A DNA stretch of 64,000 nt from Rhodospirillales bacterium (GCA_030754885.1 JASLZL010000094.1:1-64000), one strand, 5' to 3'. Positions 9,518-19,601 are shown, counted from the first letter of the stretch. The notes: generated by a model from the sequence alone, not told the origin. Numbers and translations: made by a program.

Positions 9518-11067
9518 ATGAAAACGCCGTGTAGAAACGCCCTTATCCTTATTTCCGCCGCCACTGCGGTCGCGGTCGCCACGCCCGTGTCCGGCGCCGG
9601 CGAAGGGATGCGTGTCGGCACCACCTTTCCGGTGGTCGGGACCGGGCAAACCAAGTGCTATGGTTCTGGCCGCATTCCCGAAATGCGTTCCTGCCCCGTG
9701 CCGGGCGGCGACACTTTCGGCCAGGATGCCCAATATCCTTTCAACACGCCCGGCTACACGGACAACGGAAACGGAACCGTCACCGACGACGTCACCGGGT
9801 TGATGTGGCAAAAAGCGTTCCTCGGCGACGTCTCGTGGGCGAACGCCGCCGCCGTCGCGGCACGAGCGGACACCGGCGGCCATCGCGATTGGCGCGTGCC
9901 GACGATCAAGGAACTCTATTCGCTGATCAATTTCCAAGGGACGACGGGGCGTGCCAGCGGCCCCTCGCAAAGCACGCCGCCTTCCGACGCGGTGCCGTAT
10001 ATCGACACCCGGTATTTTTCCTTCGAGTACCCCTCCTCGACGTCCCGGTCGGGCGCGCGCTACATCGATGCGCAGTATGTCTCGAGCACTGCCTACGTCG
10101 GAATGGCAATGGGGGCGCCGTCCTTTTTCGGGGTGAATTTCGCCGACGGGCGGATCAAGGGGTATCCACACCACAACGCGGCCGCAGGGATGGAGGGGCA
10201 TGGTACGCGCGTTTCGTTCGCGGCAACCCTGATTACGGTAAGAACGATTTCCACGACGACGGCAACGGGGCGATCACTGACCGGGCCACCGGCCTGACCT
10301 GGATGCAGGCCGACAGCAGCGGACAGGACGGCCCGCGCCGCCACCTGGGGAACACCCATTACACCGATGGCCGGATGGATTGGCCCGAGGCCCTCGCTTA
10401 CTGCCAAGGCCTGAGGTACGCCGGGTCCGATGACTGGCGGTTGCCGAACGCCAAGGAGCTTCAGGGCCTGATCGATTATACGCGCTCCCCCCAAACGACC
10501 CGCTCGGCGGCGATCGACGCCTTGTTTATTGCCACCCAAATAACCAACGAGGCCGACAAACCCGACTACCCGGGCTATTGGGCGTCGACCACACACCTCG
10601 ACGGGCGGTTCCCCGGAACCGCCGCCGTCGTCGTCTTCTTCGGCGAGGCGCTCGGCGCCCCGTCGCTCAACCGGTTGGGCGGCGGTCCGGGAATGCGAGT
10701 GCAAGGGGGCGGCGGGCAACAGCAAGGACGGAGACCGCCGCCGCCCGGAGGTGGCGGGCCACAGCAGGGCTTTGGCGGGCAACAGCAAGGATGGAGGCCG
10801 CCACCGCCGCCCGGGGGTTTCGGACCACGGCAAGGTGGCGGAGGCCCAGAGCAAGACCGGGGAAACCCATCCGCGGGGCAACCGCCCGCGCCTTCCGGCG
10901 GCGGCGGGCAGGCGACGCCGACGATCATCGACGTCCACGGCGCCGGGGCCCAGCGCTCCGATCCCAAGATAGGCACCCCGGGCGACTATCCAAAATGGGG
11001 CCAGGGCCCGCAGGGGGACGTGCGACGGGTTTACAACCACGTGCGATGCGTACGGAACACGGGTTAG
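9518..11067 (+). pseudogene. Secreted DUF1566 (Lcl-type) protein with two domain copies, frameshifted
   Basis: One gene read in two frames. Frame A (9518 to about 10195) starts MKTPCRNALILISAATAVAV, a signal peptide, and holds the first DUF1566 unit: NGNGTVTDDVTGLMWQKAF ... HRDWRVPTIKELYSLIN. Frame B (about 10199 to 11067) continues FVRGNPDYGKNDFHDDGNGA, then a second unit with GLTWMQA and DDWRLPNAKELQGLIDY, ending IDVHGAGAQRSDPK ... VRRVYNHVRCVR. Total length 1550 nt is one base short of a multiple of three. One extra G in the G4 run at 10195-10198 would join the frames (EGAWYARFVRGN). A Gly/Gln/Pro-rich segment interrupts the C-terminal unit. The family is exported and its function is unknown. 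It may be a real loss or a base-calling error. Confidence 0.8.
10711..10836 (+). repeat. Two tandem 63-nt repeats encoding a Gly/Gln/Pro-rich linker
   Basis: GGCGGGCAACAGCAAGGA recurs at 10711 and 10774, a period of 63 nt (21 residues). Each copy encodes a GGQQQGxRPPPP unit, followed by GGGGPQQGF or GGFGPRQGG. Similar Pro/Gly/Gln composition continues to about 10910. The tract sits inside the second DUF1566 unit, between the FGEALGAP strand and the conserved IDVHGAGAQRSDP tail. Confidence 0.8.
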
Positions 11068-11107
11068 GCCACGGCACGATTTTTTTAGGGGTCGTGGCCC
11101 GCTTATC

Positions 11108-11134
11108 GCAAACGGATGGAGACCTTCCGTTTGC
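11108..11134. terminator. Inverted repeat between convergent genes, possible terminator
   Basis: GCAAACGGA (11108-11116) and TCCGTTTGC (11126-11134) form a perfect 9-bp stem with a 9-nt loop. It lies between the convergent DUF1566 gene and the RraA-like gene, 41 bp after one stop and 9 bp before the other. There is no T-run after it in either direction, so intrinsic termination is only a possibility. A looser pair, GCCACG/CGTGGC around a T7 tract, lies just before it at about 11069-11099. Confidence 0.35.
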
Positions 11135-11143
11135 GGCAGGGCA

Positions 11144-11851
11144 CTAGACCTTGATATCGTCGGCGAGCTGATAGGCGGCCTTGAGCTTTTCGACGGTGAA
11201 ACCGGGATCGTCGAGAGCATCGCCGACCGCCGCCCCGCGTCGTTTCAGATAGTCCAGGGCTTTCGGAATTTCGCGCACGACTTCGGGGGGTACGATAACC
11301 GCCCCGTGCGCATCGCCGTGAATCAAGTCGCCCGATGAGACGGTCAGGCCATAGACCTCCACCGGGGTGTCGAACTCAATGGTATGGACGAAAGAATGGG
11401 AGACCCCCAGACCGGCGACCAGGAGCTGAAAATCAGGGATGATGGTGTTGGTGTCGCGCATGATGCCGTTGGTAAGCACGCCGTCGCAGCCCAGCTTTTT
11501 GTGGACGACGGCGTTGCGCTTGCCCCAAAAGGTGCCTTGGCCGGCTGGCTCATCCACGTCCTGAACGACGCTGATCGTCGGGTGCGGGCCGGCGGCCAGG
11601 TAGTCCAGGTAGTCGCCACGCTGTTTCTGAGCCGCCTCGGCGCTCAGCGAGCTGCGCTCGCTCGCCTTGATGGTCACCGTCTTGGCATAGCCGACCATGG
11701 GCTTAAGGTCGGGAAAGGCGCAAGTGACGGGCCGGATGGTGAAGCCGCGACCGCGGCGATCCGGCACCAAAACCTCGATGACGTTGCTGATGGTGGTGGT
11801 CGAATACTCGCGCAGTCCCGAGATTTCTTCCGTCGTCAGCGGTTCGGTCAT
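11144..11851 (-). CDS. RraA-like / HMG-CHA aldolase-family protein
   Basis: A 235-residue protein of the RraA/demethylmenaquinone-methyltransferase-like fold. It shows the family core CDGVLTNGIMRDTNTI near residue 130 and SGDLIHGDAHGAVIVPPEVV near residue 180. Members include HMG/CHA aldolases and the RNase E inhibitor RraA. Aldolases need R-D-x-x-E/D at the metal site. Here it reads RDTNT, so the acidic ligand is absent and aldolase activity is doubtful. The ATG at 11851 follows GGGGGAAACAAGAG. It lies downstream of the Flp pilin gene on the same strand and faces the DUF1566 gene tail-to-tail. The exact role is unknown. Confidence 0.8.
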   Translation of the reverse strand: MTEPLTTEEISGLREYSTTTISNVIEVLVPDRRGRGFTIRPVTCAFPDLKPMVGYAKTVTIKASERSSLSAEAAQKQRGDYLDYLAAGPHPTISVVQDVDEPAGQGTFWGKRNAVVHKKLGCDGVLTNGIMRDTNTIIPDFQLLVAGLGVSHSFVHTIEFDTPVEVYGLTVSSGDLIHGDAHGAVIVPPEVVREIPKALDYLKRRGAAVGDALDDPGFTVEKLKAAYQLADDIKV

Positions 11852-11942
11852 CTCTTGTTTCCCCCATGTTTTTGTTCGTCCGGCGATGCCGGTGAGAGGC
11901 AAGAATAGCACGGGCCGGGAACGTATGTCAGCGCACGCACCC

Positions 11943-12122
11943 CTACATGTTATCCGAAACCGCGTTGGCGATGGTGTTGTACAAATCGGTCACGTTGCCG
12001 GACATCAGTTGCACGGAGGCCACGATAACAAGGAAGATGAGCGATGCGATCAGGGCGTATTCAAGCGCGGTGACGCCGGATTCGTCGCCGATCAGGCGAT
12101 CCCATAGGTCGCGGAAGCGCAT
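11943..12122 (-). CDS. Flp/Fap-family type IVb pilin (orphan)
   Basis: A 59-residue Flp-type prepilin, found as the tail of a longer open frame. It starts MRFRDLWDRLIGDESG and then VTALEYALIASLIFLVIVAS. The conserved G/V cleavage site is after Gly16, with Glu at +5 and Tyr at +6 as in Flp pilins processed by a TadV-type prepilin peptidase. The rest is the hydrophobic helix and a short polar tail. No tad/cpa assembly genes are in the window, so assembly would need a distant locus. It lies 50 bp downstream of ilvC on the same strand. Confidence 0.85.
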   Translation of the reverse strand: MRFRDLWDRLIGDESGVTALEYALIASLIFLVIVASVQLMSGNVTDLYNTIANAVSDNM

Positions 12123-12172
12123 GGCTTGTCCCGTTCGGGCCGAGCCGCCGACCCCTTCAATTATCCCCCGCC

Positions 12173-13222
<1,050 letters not shown>

Positions 13223-13756
13223 CTAGATACCTTTGGTGCCGCGCGCAATGGCAACGACACCGGTGCGCGAGACTTCGGTCAGGCCGAGCTTCTCCATAAG
13301 CTTGATGAAGGCGTTCACTTTACCGGTGTCGCCGACGATCTCGAAGACGAAGGATTTGTTGGTGCTGTCGACCGCGCGGGCGCGGAAGATGTCGGCGATG
13401 CGCAAGGATTCGACGCGCTTCTCGCCACTGCCGACGACCTTGACCATGGCCAGCTCGCGGGCCACATGGGGGCCTTCCAGGGTCAAGTCGTTGACCTTGT
13501 GGACGGGGACCAAGCGCCCGAGCTGCGCCTTGATCTGTTCAATGATCATGGGCGTGCCCGAGGTGAGGATGGTGATCCTGGACAGGGCGTTTTCCGGGTC
13601 GACCTCGGCGACGGTGAGGCTCTCGATATTGTAGCCGCGACCCGAGAAAAGGCCGACGACGCGGGCCAGGACGCCGGCTTCATTATCGACCAGGACCGAA
13701 ATGGTATGCTCATTTATCTGTTCGGGTTGCGGGTTCACTTTAGTTTGCTCCGGCAT
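13223..13756 (-). CDS. ilvH: Acetolactate synthase small (regulatory) subunit
   Basis: The 177-residue regulatory subunit that raises activity of the catalytic subunit and gives feedback inhibition by valine. An ACT domain is at residues 16-90: HTISVLVDNEAGVLARVVGL and FSGRGYNIESLTV. The ALS_ss C-terminal domain follows (about 95-170) and ends EVSRTGVVAIARGTKG. The length is slightly longer than E. coli IlvH because of about 15 extra N-terminal residues, typical for alphaproteobacteria. It lies 83 bp after ilvI and 30 bp before ilvC. Confidence 0.96.
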   Translation of the reverse strand: MPEQTKVNPQPEQINEHTISVLVDNEAGVLARVVGLFSGRGYNIESLTVAEVDPENALSRITILTSGTPMIIEQIKAQLGRLVPVHKVNDLTLEGPHVARELAMVKVVGSGEKRVESLRIADIFRARAVDSTNKSFVFEIVGDTGKVNAFIKLMEKLGLTEVSRTGVVAIARGTKGI

Positions 13757-13839
13757 TGCGGGGTTCGGGACTTGCTACCCAACCCCATTGAAGAGAATCG
13801 ATCGCGTAACGGGGGCCGATGACGCCCCGCCGCCGTACC

Positions 13840-15600
13840 CTAGACCAGAACCATGCCTTCCTCGGACGCCAGACTGTCATCGCCATTGTTGCCGAACAAC
13901 ATCTCGTTGTGGGCTGCGCCCGAGGGGATCATGGGGAAGCAGTTCTCCATCTTGTCGACGCGGATATCGGCGATCACCGCCTTGTCGGTGGCCAGCATTT
14001 CCTTGATCACGTTGTCCAGCTGGTTGGGCCGTGTCGCCCTCAGCCCGACGGCGCCGAAGGCCTCGGCCAGTTTGACGAAGTCGGGTAGGGAATCCATGTA
14101 GGTCTCGGAGTAACGACTGCCGTGCAAGAGATCCTGCCACTGGCGCACCATCCCCATGTAATGATTGTTGAGGATGAAGACCTTAACCGGCAGGCGGTAT
14201 TGGGCGATTGTCGACATCTCCTGGATGTTCATCATGGTCGAGGCCTCGCCGGCGATATCGACGACCAGGGCCTTGGGATGGGCGACCTGCACGCCCATGG
14301 CGGCGGGCAGGCCATAGCCCATGGTGCCGAGTCCGCCCGAGGTCAACCAATGGTTGGGATTGTCGAACTTGAAGAACTGGGCCGCCCACATCTGGTGCTG
14401 GCCGACCTCAGTGGTGATGAAGACGTCGTCGTGCCCCTTGGTCGCCTCATAAAGCCGCTGGATGGCTTGCTGCGGCTTGATCACCTTTGAATTGGTCTTG
14501 TAGCTCAGGCAGTCGCGTTTTTGCCACTTGCCGATCTGACGCCACCAGGCCTTCAGTGCCGGGGTGTCGGGTTTGGCGCGCTCCGTCTTCCACACAGCCA
14601 GCATTTCCTTGAGCACGTGGGCCACGTCGCCGATGACGGGTATGTCGACCGAGACATTCTTGTTGATCGAAGACGGGTCGATGTCGACGTGGATCTTTTT
14701 CGATCCGGGCGAGAAGGCGGCCAGCCGCCCCGTTACCCGGTCGTCGAAGCGGGCGCCGATATTGATCATCAGGTCGCAGTCGTGCATGGCCATGTTGGCC
14801 TCGTAGGTGCCATGCATCCCGACCATGCCAAGGAACTGCTTGTCCGATGCTGGATAGGCACCCAGCCCCATCAGGGTCAAAGCACAGGGATAGCCCGTCT
14901 TCTTTATCAGGGTCTTGAGCAGCCGTGAGGCCTCGGGACCCGAATTGATAACCCCGCCACCGCAATAGAACAGTGGCCGCTTGGCAGATGCCATAAGCCC
15001 AACAGCTCGTCTAATCTGGGCTGCGTCGCCCTTGAGCTGTGGGCGGTAGCTTTTGTGTCCGGCCTCGGTTGGCGGCGAATAGGGTCCTTGGCCCATGAGG
15101 ACATCCTTGGGCAGGTCGATAACGACCGGACCCGGTCGCCCGCTACGCGCCACATGGAAGGCCTCGTGGACGACGCGCGCCAAGTCATTGATATCCTTGA
15201 CCAAATAGTTGTGCTTGGTGCACGGCCGCGTGATGCCGGTGGTGTCGGCCTCTTGGAAGGCGTCGTTGCCGATCAAATGGGTCGGCACCTGGCCGGTCAG
15301 GCAGACAATCGGAACGCTGTCCATGAGGGCATCGGTGAGCCCGGTCACGGCGTTGGTGGCGCCCGGCCCCGAGGTCACCAGAACAACGCCGACTTTGCCT
15401 GTCGAACGGGCATAGCCCTCGGCCGCGTGAACGGCGCCACCCTCCTGGCGAACCAGGATGTGGCGCAGTTGGTTCTGCTTGAATATCTCATCGTAGAGCG
15501 GCAGTACGGCGCCCCCCGGATAGCCGAAAACATCCTCGACCCCCTGATCGACCAGGGCCTTGAGAACGATCTGGGAACCGTTCAGTTGTTTGCTCGCCAT
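13840..15600 (-). CDS. ilvI: Acetolactate synthase large (catalytic) subunit
   Basis: A 586-residue ThDP-dependent enzyme making acetolactate or acetohydroxybutyrate. The N-terminal domain opens GSQIVLKALVDQGVEDVFGY and carries the catalytic Glu in RQEGGAVHAAEGYARSTG. The C-terminal ThDP site begins VVDIAGEASTMMNIQEMST. The canonical GDG is altered to AGE, as is usual in alphaproteobacterial AHAS. It continues to FILNNHYMGMVRQWQ with the Asn pair. It is the first gene of ilvIHC. A hairpin lies in its 5' leader. The upstream gene miaA is on the same strand with a 77-bp gap. Confidence 0.96.
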   Translation of the reverse strand: MASKQLNGSQIVLKALVDQGVEDVFGYPGGAVLPLYDEIFKQNQLRHILVRQEGGAVHAAEGYARSTGKVGVVLVTSGPGATNAVTGLTDALMDSVPIVCLTGQVPTHLIGNDAFQEADTTGITRPCTKHNYLVKDINDLARVVHEAFHVARSGRPGPVVIDLPKDVLMGQGPYSPPTEAGHKSYRPQLKGDAAQIRRAVGLMASAKRPLFYCGGGVINSGPEASRLLKTLIKKTGYPCALTLMGLGAYPASDKQFLGMVGMHGTYEANMAMHDCDLMINIGARFDDRVTGRLAAFSPGSKKIHVDIDPSSINKNVSVDIPVIGDVAHVLKEMLAVWKTERAKPDTPALKAWWRQIGKWQKRDCLSYKTNSKVIKPQQAIQRLYEATKGHDDVFITTEVGQHQMWAAQFFKFDNPNHWLTSGGLGTMGYGLPAAMGVQVAHPKALVVDIAGEASTMMNIQEMSTIAQYRLPVKVFILNNHYMGMVRQWQDLLHGSRYSETYMDSLPDFVKLAEAFGAVGLRATRPNQLDNVIKEMLATDKAVIADIRVDKMENCFPMIPSGAAHNEMLFGNNGDDSLASEEGMVLV

Positions 15601-15632
15601 GACGTCCGCTCCTTGCCGGCACCCAATTTGGC

Positions 15633-15652
15633 CGGAAACCTCTTGGTTTCCG
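15633..15652 (-). promoter_or_regulatory. Hairpin in the ilvI leader
   Basis: CGGAAACC and GGTTTCCG form a perfect 8-bp stem with a 4-nt loop, 32 bp upstream of the ilvI start codon and just after the miaA stop. No T-run follows in the ilvI direction, so it is not a classic intrinsic terminator. It could protect or attenuate the ilv message. I could not identify a leader peptide rich in branched-chain codons. Confidence 0.35.
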
Positions 15653-15677
15653 CCCGAGAGACGAGGAACCTAGTCTT

Positions 15678-16649
15678 TCAGGTATCCGGGGTCAACAGAA
15701 ACTGGCGAATAAATGAAAAGATTTTTGACTGTAACCTTTCCGAATATTGCGCGGAGTACACGTTTGCTCCGGCCATCTGGTTGCTGAGCCAGGTGCACTG
15801 GCGCTTGGCGTAGTTGCGGCTCGCTTGTTTGGCCGCCCCGCAGGCCTCGTCTAGGTCCGTCTCACCCCGCAAATAGCGCCTCAGCGGCGCCACGCCCAGG
15901 GCCTTTGCCGCGGGCAGGTTGGGATCGAGTTTCAATTCCTCAAGGGCCGCCACTTCGTCCACGGCGCCGGCTTCAATCATGCGTTCGAAGCGGGCGTCGA
16001 TGGCGGCGTAAAGAACGTCGCGCGGCGGATTTAGGACGATGGAGGCGAAGCGCCCCGCGACCGCTGGCAGTGGTTTTTCCTGGCGTTGCCATTCGGCCAA
16101 GGAGCGCCCGGTCGCTTTCACCACCTCAAAGGCCCGAATCAGGCGTTGGCGATCGGTGACAGGCAAGCGGGCCGCCATCTCCGGATCGATGCGGGCCAGT
16201 TCGGTGTGGAAAGCCTCGTCACCAAGACGCTCGTGGAGGGCACGCGCTTCGGCGCGCGCCGTGTCCGCGATCTCGGGTACCGGTGCCAGGCCCTCGAGAA
16301 GCGCCCTCAGGTAAAGTCCGGTGCCGCCGACGACGATGGGCAGGCGCCCGGCGGCGCGGGTCTCGTCGATGGCCGCCGCCGCCAGCTCAAGCCAATACCC
16401 GGCCGAACAGCGTTCGGTGACCGGGAGAACCCCGAACAAACGGTGCGGCACGCGATCCTCGTCGGCGGGCGGCGGGCGCGCCGTCAGAATGCGCAGCTCG
16501 CGGTAGACTTGCATGCTGTCGGCATTGATTACCGTGCCCGAGAAGGCTTCCGCCGCGTCCAGAGCCAGGGCCGATTTGCCGCTCGCTGTCGGCCCGGTTA
16601 TGACCACGACCGGTCGGCTCACGGAAGGGTCCGGAAATTCGCGTTCCAT
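15678..16649 (-). CDS. miaA: tRNA dimethylallyltransferase MiaA
   Basis: A 323-residue enzyme that prenylates A37 of tRNAs reading UNN codons. The P-loop is VVVITGPTASGKSALALDAA (about residues 14-33), followed by VINADSMQVYREL with the catalytic Asp, and GGTGLYLRALLEGLAPVPE near residue 113. The C-terminal pattern NYAKRQCTWLSNQ is the usual MiaA ending motif (RQ-TW). It lies 55 bp downstream of the M16 peptidase pair on the same strand. Confidence 0.95.
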   Translation of the reverse strand: MEREFPDPSVSRPVVVITGPTASGKSALALDAAEAFSGTVINADSMQVYRELRILTARPPPADEDRVPHRLFGVLPVTERCSAGYWLELAAAAIDETRAAGRLPIVVGGTGLYLRALLEGLAPVPEIADTARAEARALHERLGDEAFHTELARIDPEMAARLPVTDRQRLIRAFEVVKATGRSLAEWQRQEKPLPAVAGRFASIVLNPPRDVLYAAIDARFERMIEAGAVDEVAALEELKLDPNLPAAKALGVAPLRRYLRGETDLDEACGAAKQASRNYAKRQCTWLSNQMAGANVYSAQYSERLQSKIFSFIRQFLLTPDT

Positions 16650-16704
16650 CGGGCCATTGTGGCCGAGGTGGGGGACGCGCTCAATGCCCGTCCATGCCCG
16701 GCGG

Positions 16705-18042
16705 TCAGGGTTGGCGTAGGCTGGAAACTCCCTCGGGCTGGCCGACCACGACGGTTGTCAGCCCCTTGGCATCCAGAAGCCGGCGTGCCACCCGATTGAC
16801 CGCTTCCTGGGTTACCGCCTCGACATAGCCGTTGCGGCGTTCCAGAAAATCAATGCCGAGGTTATCGAGTTGTATGGCAACCAAGATAGCTGCGATGCGA
16901 CCGCTGGACGAAAAGCGCAGCGGGAACGATCCGGTGAGGTAGGTCTTGGTGTCAGCCAATTCCGCCTTTCCGACGCCGTCGGTGGCCAGGCGCCGCCACT
17001 CGGCGCGAACCACGCTTAATGTCTCGGCGACGCGCGCGTTGGCGGTGCCGGCGCCGCCTTGGAGAATGGCCGATGATCGCATGGGCGAGAGGGTCGTGTA
17101 GACGGAATAGGCGAGGCCGCGTTTTTCGCGCACCTCGTTATACAGTCGCGAGGTGAATCCACCGCCGCCAAGAATGTAATTCATGACATAGGCCGGGTAA
17201 AAATCTTTGTCGTCACGCTTGATGCCGGCCTGGGCGAAGAGGATGGCGCTCTGCGGTACTGACTTCCTCACCACAATGGTGCGCCCGGTGGCGGTGGGGG
17301 CTACCTCGGGCAGTTGCCACGGTGCCGCCTGGCCGGGTAGTTCACCAAAGGTCTTGTCCAGCAAGGCCGCCAGTTGGTCCGCGCCAATGTCGCCAACCAC
17401 ACCGATGACAAGATTGTCGCGCGCCAGCCGGTCTTTAACAAAACGCGCGAGGTCGGCGGCGGCAATTGACTTGACGCTGTCTTCCGTTCCCATGACCGGC
17501 CGCCCGTATGGGTGGTCCGGAAAGAGGGTGCGCCTCAAGGTACGGCTTGCGATGACGTCCGGATCCTCCAAATTGCGCCGGATCATGGTCAGGATCTGGC
17601 TGCGGATGCGGGCCACGGGTTCATCGTCGAAGCGGGGCCGCGTCAGGGCCAGGCGCAGCAGATCGAAAGCGGCGTCGAGATTGACACTAAGCGTCCTCAG
17701 CCGGCCGCCGAAGGTGTCGTAACCGGCGTCAAAGCGAAGCGTCATCGCCATGTCTTCGAGGCGTCGCTGAAAGGCCTGGGAGTCAAGTTCACCGGCACCT
17801 TCGTCAAGCAGCGACGAGACCAAATCGGCCAGACCTTCCTTGCCCATTGGGTCAAGGGCGGCTCCGCCACGAAAAGCAAAGCGCAACGCGACGATGGGAT
17901 TTGTGTGGTCCTCGAACAGCCAAGCCTCCATGCCGGCCGGTGAGACCACCCGTTGTACCTCGATGGCCTGGGCGGGGGGGCCAAGCAGTGCCATAAAGAG
18001 CATCGTTGCCGGTAGGCAACGGCGAAGAACGCCGATGATCAT
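16705..18042 (-). CDS. M16-family peptidase homologue, non-catalytic partner
   Basis: A 445-residue exported protein of the pitrilysin (M16) family. It begins with a signal peptide, MIIGVLRRCLPATMLFMALL ... PAQA. The zinc motif HxxEH is absent: the equivalent site reads GKEGLADLVSSLLDEGAGE. The C-terminal domain keeps the Arg/Tyr substrate-binding pattern SRLYNEVREKRGLAYSVY. This fits the inactive half of a two-gene M16 heterodimer, with the upstream gene as the zinc-bearing half. Its ATG overlaps the TGA of that gene (ATGA at 18039-18042). The longer open frame upstream runs out of frame through the partner gene and is rejected. Confidence 0.92.
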   Translation of the reverse strand: MIIGVLRRCLPATMLFMALLGPPAQAIEVQRVVSPAGMEAWLFEDHTNPIVALRFAFRGGAALDPMGKEGLADLVSSLLDEGAGELDSQAFQRRLEDMAMTLRFDAGYDTFGGRLRTLSVNLDAAFDLLRLALTRPRFDDEPVARIRSQILTMIRRNLEDPDVIASRTLRRTLFPDHPYGRPVMGTEDSVKSIAAADLARFVKDRLARDNLVIGVVGDIGADQLAALLDKTFGELPGQAAPWQLPEVAPTATGRTIVVRKSVPQSAILFAQAGIKRDDKDFYPAYVMNYILGGGGFTSRLYNEVREKRGLAYSVYTTLSPMRSSAILQGGAGTANARVAETLSVVRAEWRRLATDGVGKAELADTKTYLTGSFPLRFSSSGRIAAILVAIQLDNLGIDFLERRNGYVEAVTQEAVNRVARRLLDAKGLTTVVVGQPEGVSSLRQP

Positions 18043-19415
18043 GGCCGCTGCCTCTCTTTTTTCGGTTCCCCCTCGGGCAGCAGTCGCCCCGTGACCGAGT
18101 GGCCGTCGCGCAGTACGGCCCGGGCCGCGGCGTCTATTTCCTTGACGGTGACGGCGCCGATACGTTCGGGCCATGCTTCGGCATCCTCGATCGTGCGGCC
18201 CGCCGCCAAGGCGGAACCCAGGACACGCCCTCCCGCCCTTAACGAATCGCGGGCATAGATCGCGCGTGACTGCATGCGGCTCTTGGCGCGTTCCACCTCG
18301 TCGCCGCTGACGCCGTCCATCAAGAGCCGTTCCAATTGTTCTTCGACGGCCTTTTGCAGGACGTCCAGCTCTATCCCGGGCAGGGGACTGGCGTAGACGG
18401 AGAAGGAGGAAGGTCCCAGGCGGCCGGGGCCGTAATAGGCGCCCGCCGAAGTCGCGAGCTTGCTTTCCACCACCAAGGTCCGGTAAAGGCGGCTGGTGGC
18501 CCCGCCGCCGAGGATCTGGGCCAAGACCTGCATTGGGTAGGCGTGTTCGGTGGCGCCGGCGGAATAACTGGGTGCCAGATAGGACCGGCTCCACGACGGT
18601 TGGCGCACCCGCGCATCCTCCAGCACGACGCCGCGCGCGGCGCGGTGCGGCGGTTCCTGGGGCCGTACCCGGGGTGGAGTCGGGGCCCTGGGGATGGCGC
18701 CATAGTACTTCTCGGCCAGAGGGCGCAGTCGATCCGCCGTAATGTCGCCGGAGACCACTAAGATGGCGTTGTTGGGGGCATAGCGCTGGCGGTAGAACGA
18801 TAAGATGGAATTGCGGTCGAGACCTTTGATCTCGTGTTCCCAGCCGATCACCGGAACGCGATAAGGGTGGTTGATGTAAAGGGCGGCGCTGACGTGTTCA
18901 CTGAGAATGGCGGAGGGATCGTTGTCGGTGCGTTGGCGGCGTTCTTCCAAGATGACCAGACGCTCGGTCCGCACGTCCTCTTCGGTGAGTACCAGATTGG
19001 TCATGCGGTCGGCCTCCATGCCCATGACCAGTTCCAGCCGGTCCACCGCCACTGTTTGGAAATAGCCGGTGTAGTCGGTCGAGGTGAAGGCGTTCTCACG
19101 CCCGCCGTTGCGCGCCACCCGGCGTGAAAACTCGCCTGACGCCAGGGTCTTTGTACCCTTGAACATCAGGTGTTCGAGGAAATGGGCGATGCCTGACTTG
19201 CCAGGTGGATCGTCGGCCGAGCCCACCTTGTACCACACCATGTGGTTGACCACCGGAACCCGGTGGTTGGGGACCACCACCACCTGCATGCCATTGGCCA
19301 GGGTGAAGGTTTGCGGATTGAATATGCCGGCGTCGGCCGCCGAACCCGCTCCGCTCAGCGCAAGGACGAGGGCGATCACCCCCATGGTGCGCGAAAGTTT
19401 GTACCCCAGCGTCAT
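18039..19415 (-). CDS. M16-family zinc metallopeptidase, catalytic partner
   Basis: A 458-residue secreted pitrilysin-type protease. A signal peptide ends near GAGSAADA. The active site is SGIAHFLEHLMFKGTKTL: HFLEH is the HxxEH zinc motif near residue 67. The third ligand Glu lies about 75 residues later, in the ENAFTS ... ADRM region. The C-terminal M16 domain carries TSRLYRTLVVESKLATS. The ATG at 19415 is chosen because it places the signal peptide at the N-terminus. An alternative start is at 19451. The gene overlaps and probably co-translates with the zinc-less partner. The pair is typically near lspA/DUF3035 in alphaproteobacteria. Confidence 0.93.
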   Translation of the reverse strand: MTLGYKLSRTMGVIALVLALSGAGSAADAGIFNPQTFTLANGMQVVVVPNHRVPVVNHMVWYKVGSADDPPGKSGIAHFLEHLMFKGTKTLASGEFSRRVARNGGRENAFTSTDYTGYFQTVAVDRLELVMGMEADRMTNLVLTEEDVRTERLVILEERRQRTDNDPSAILSEHVSAALYINHPYRVPVIGWEHEIKGLDRNSILSFYRQRYAPNNAILVVSGDITADRLRPLAEKYYGAIPRAPTPPRVRPQEPPHRAARGVVLEDARVRQPSWSRSYLAPSYSAGATEHAYPMQVLAQILGGGATSRLYRTLVVESKLATSAGAYYGPGRLGPSSFSVYASPLPGIELDVLQKAVEEQLERLLMDGVSGDEVERAKSRMQSRAIYARDSLRAGGRVLGSALAAGRTIEDAEAWPERIGAVTVKEIDAAARAVLRDGHSVTGRLLPEGEPKKERQRP

Positions 19416-19601
19416 CACCGTTTCGTTATCCTCTCGCCGCTGTTCCACCATGCCGGGCGTTCGCCGGGGCTTCGCACTCTACCCCCCGTTTCGCCCTTAG
19501 AGAAATCACAGACCCGTGACGGACAGGGCCGAACTGCCGCCCAAAACCATCCCACATGTCATCCTAAGGGGACAGGGCGCCAGGCTTTCATCATAATTTG
19601 G

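Noticed and set aside
11108-11134. The 9-bp inverted repeat as a confident intrinsic terminator
   Set aside because: No T-run follows on either strand. It is kept only as a low-confidence site.
16705-18594. A 629-codon open frame for the second M16 protein
   Set aside because: The first 184 codons overlap the upstream M16 gene in another frame and are Arg-rich shadow sequence. The true start is the ATG at 18042 with a signal peptide.
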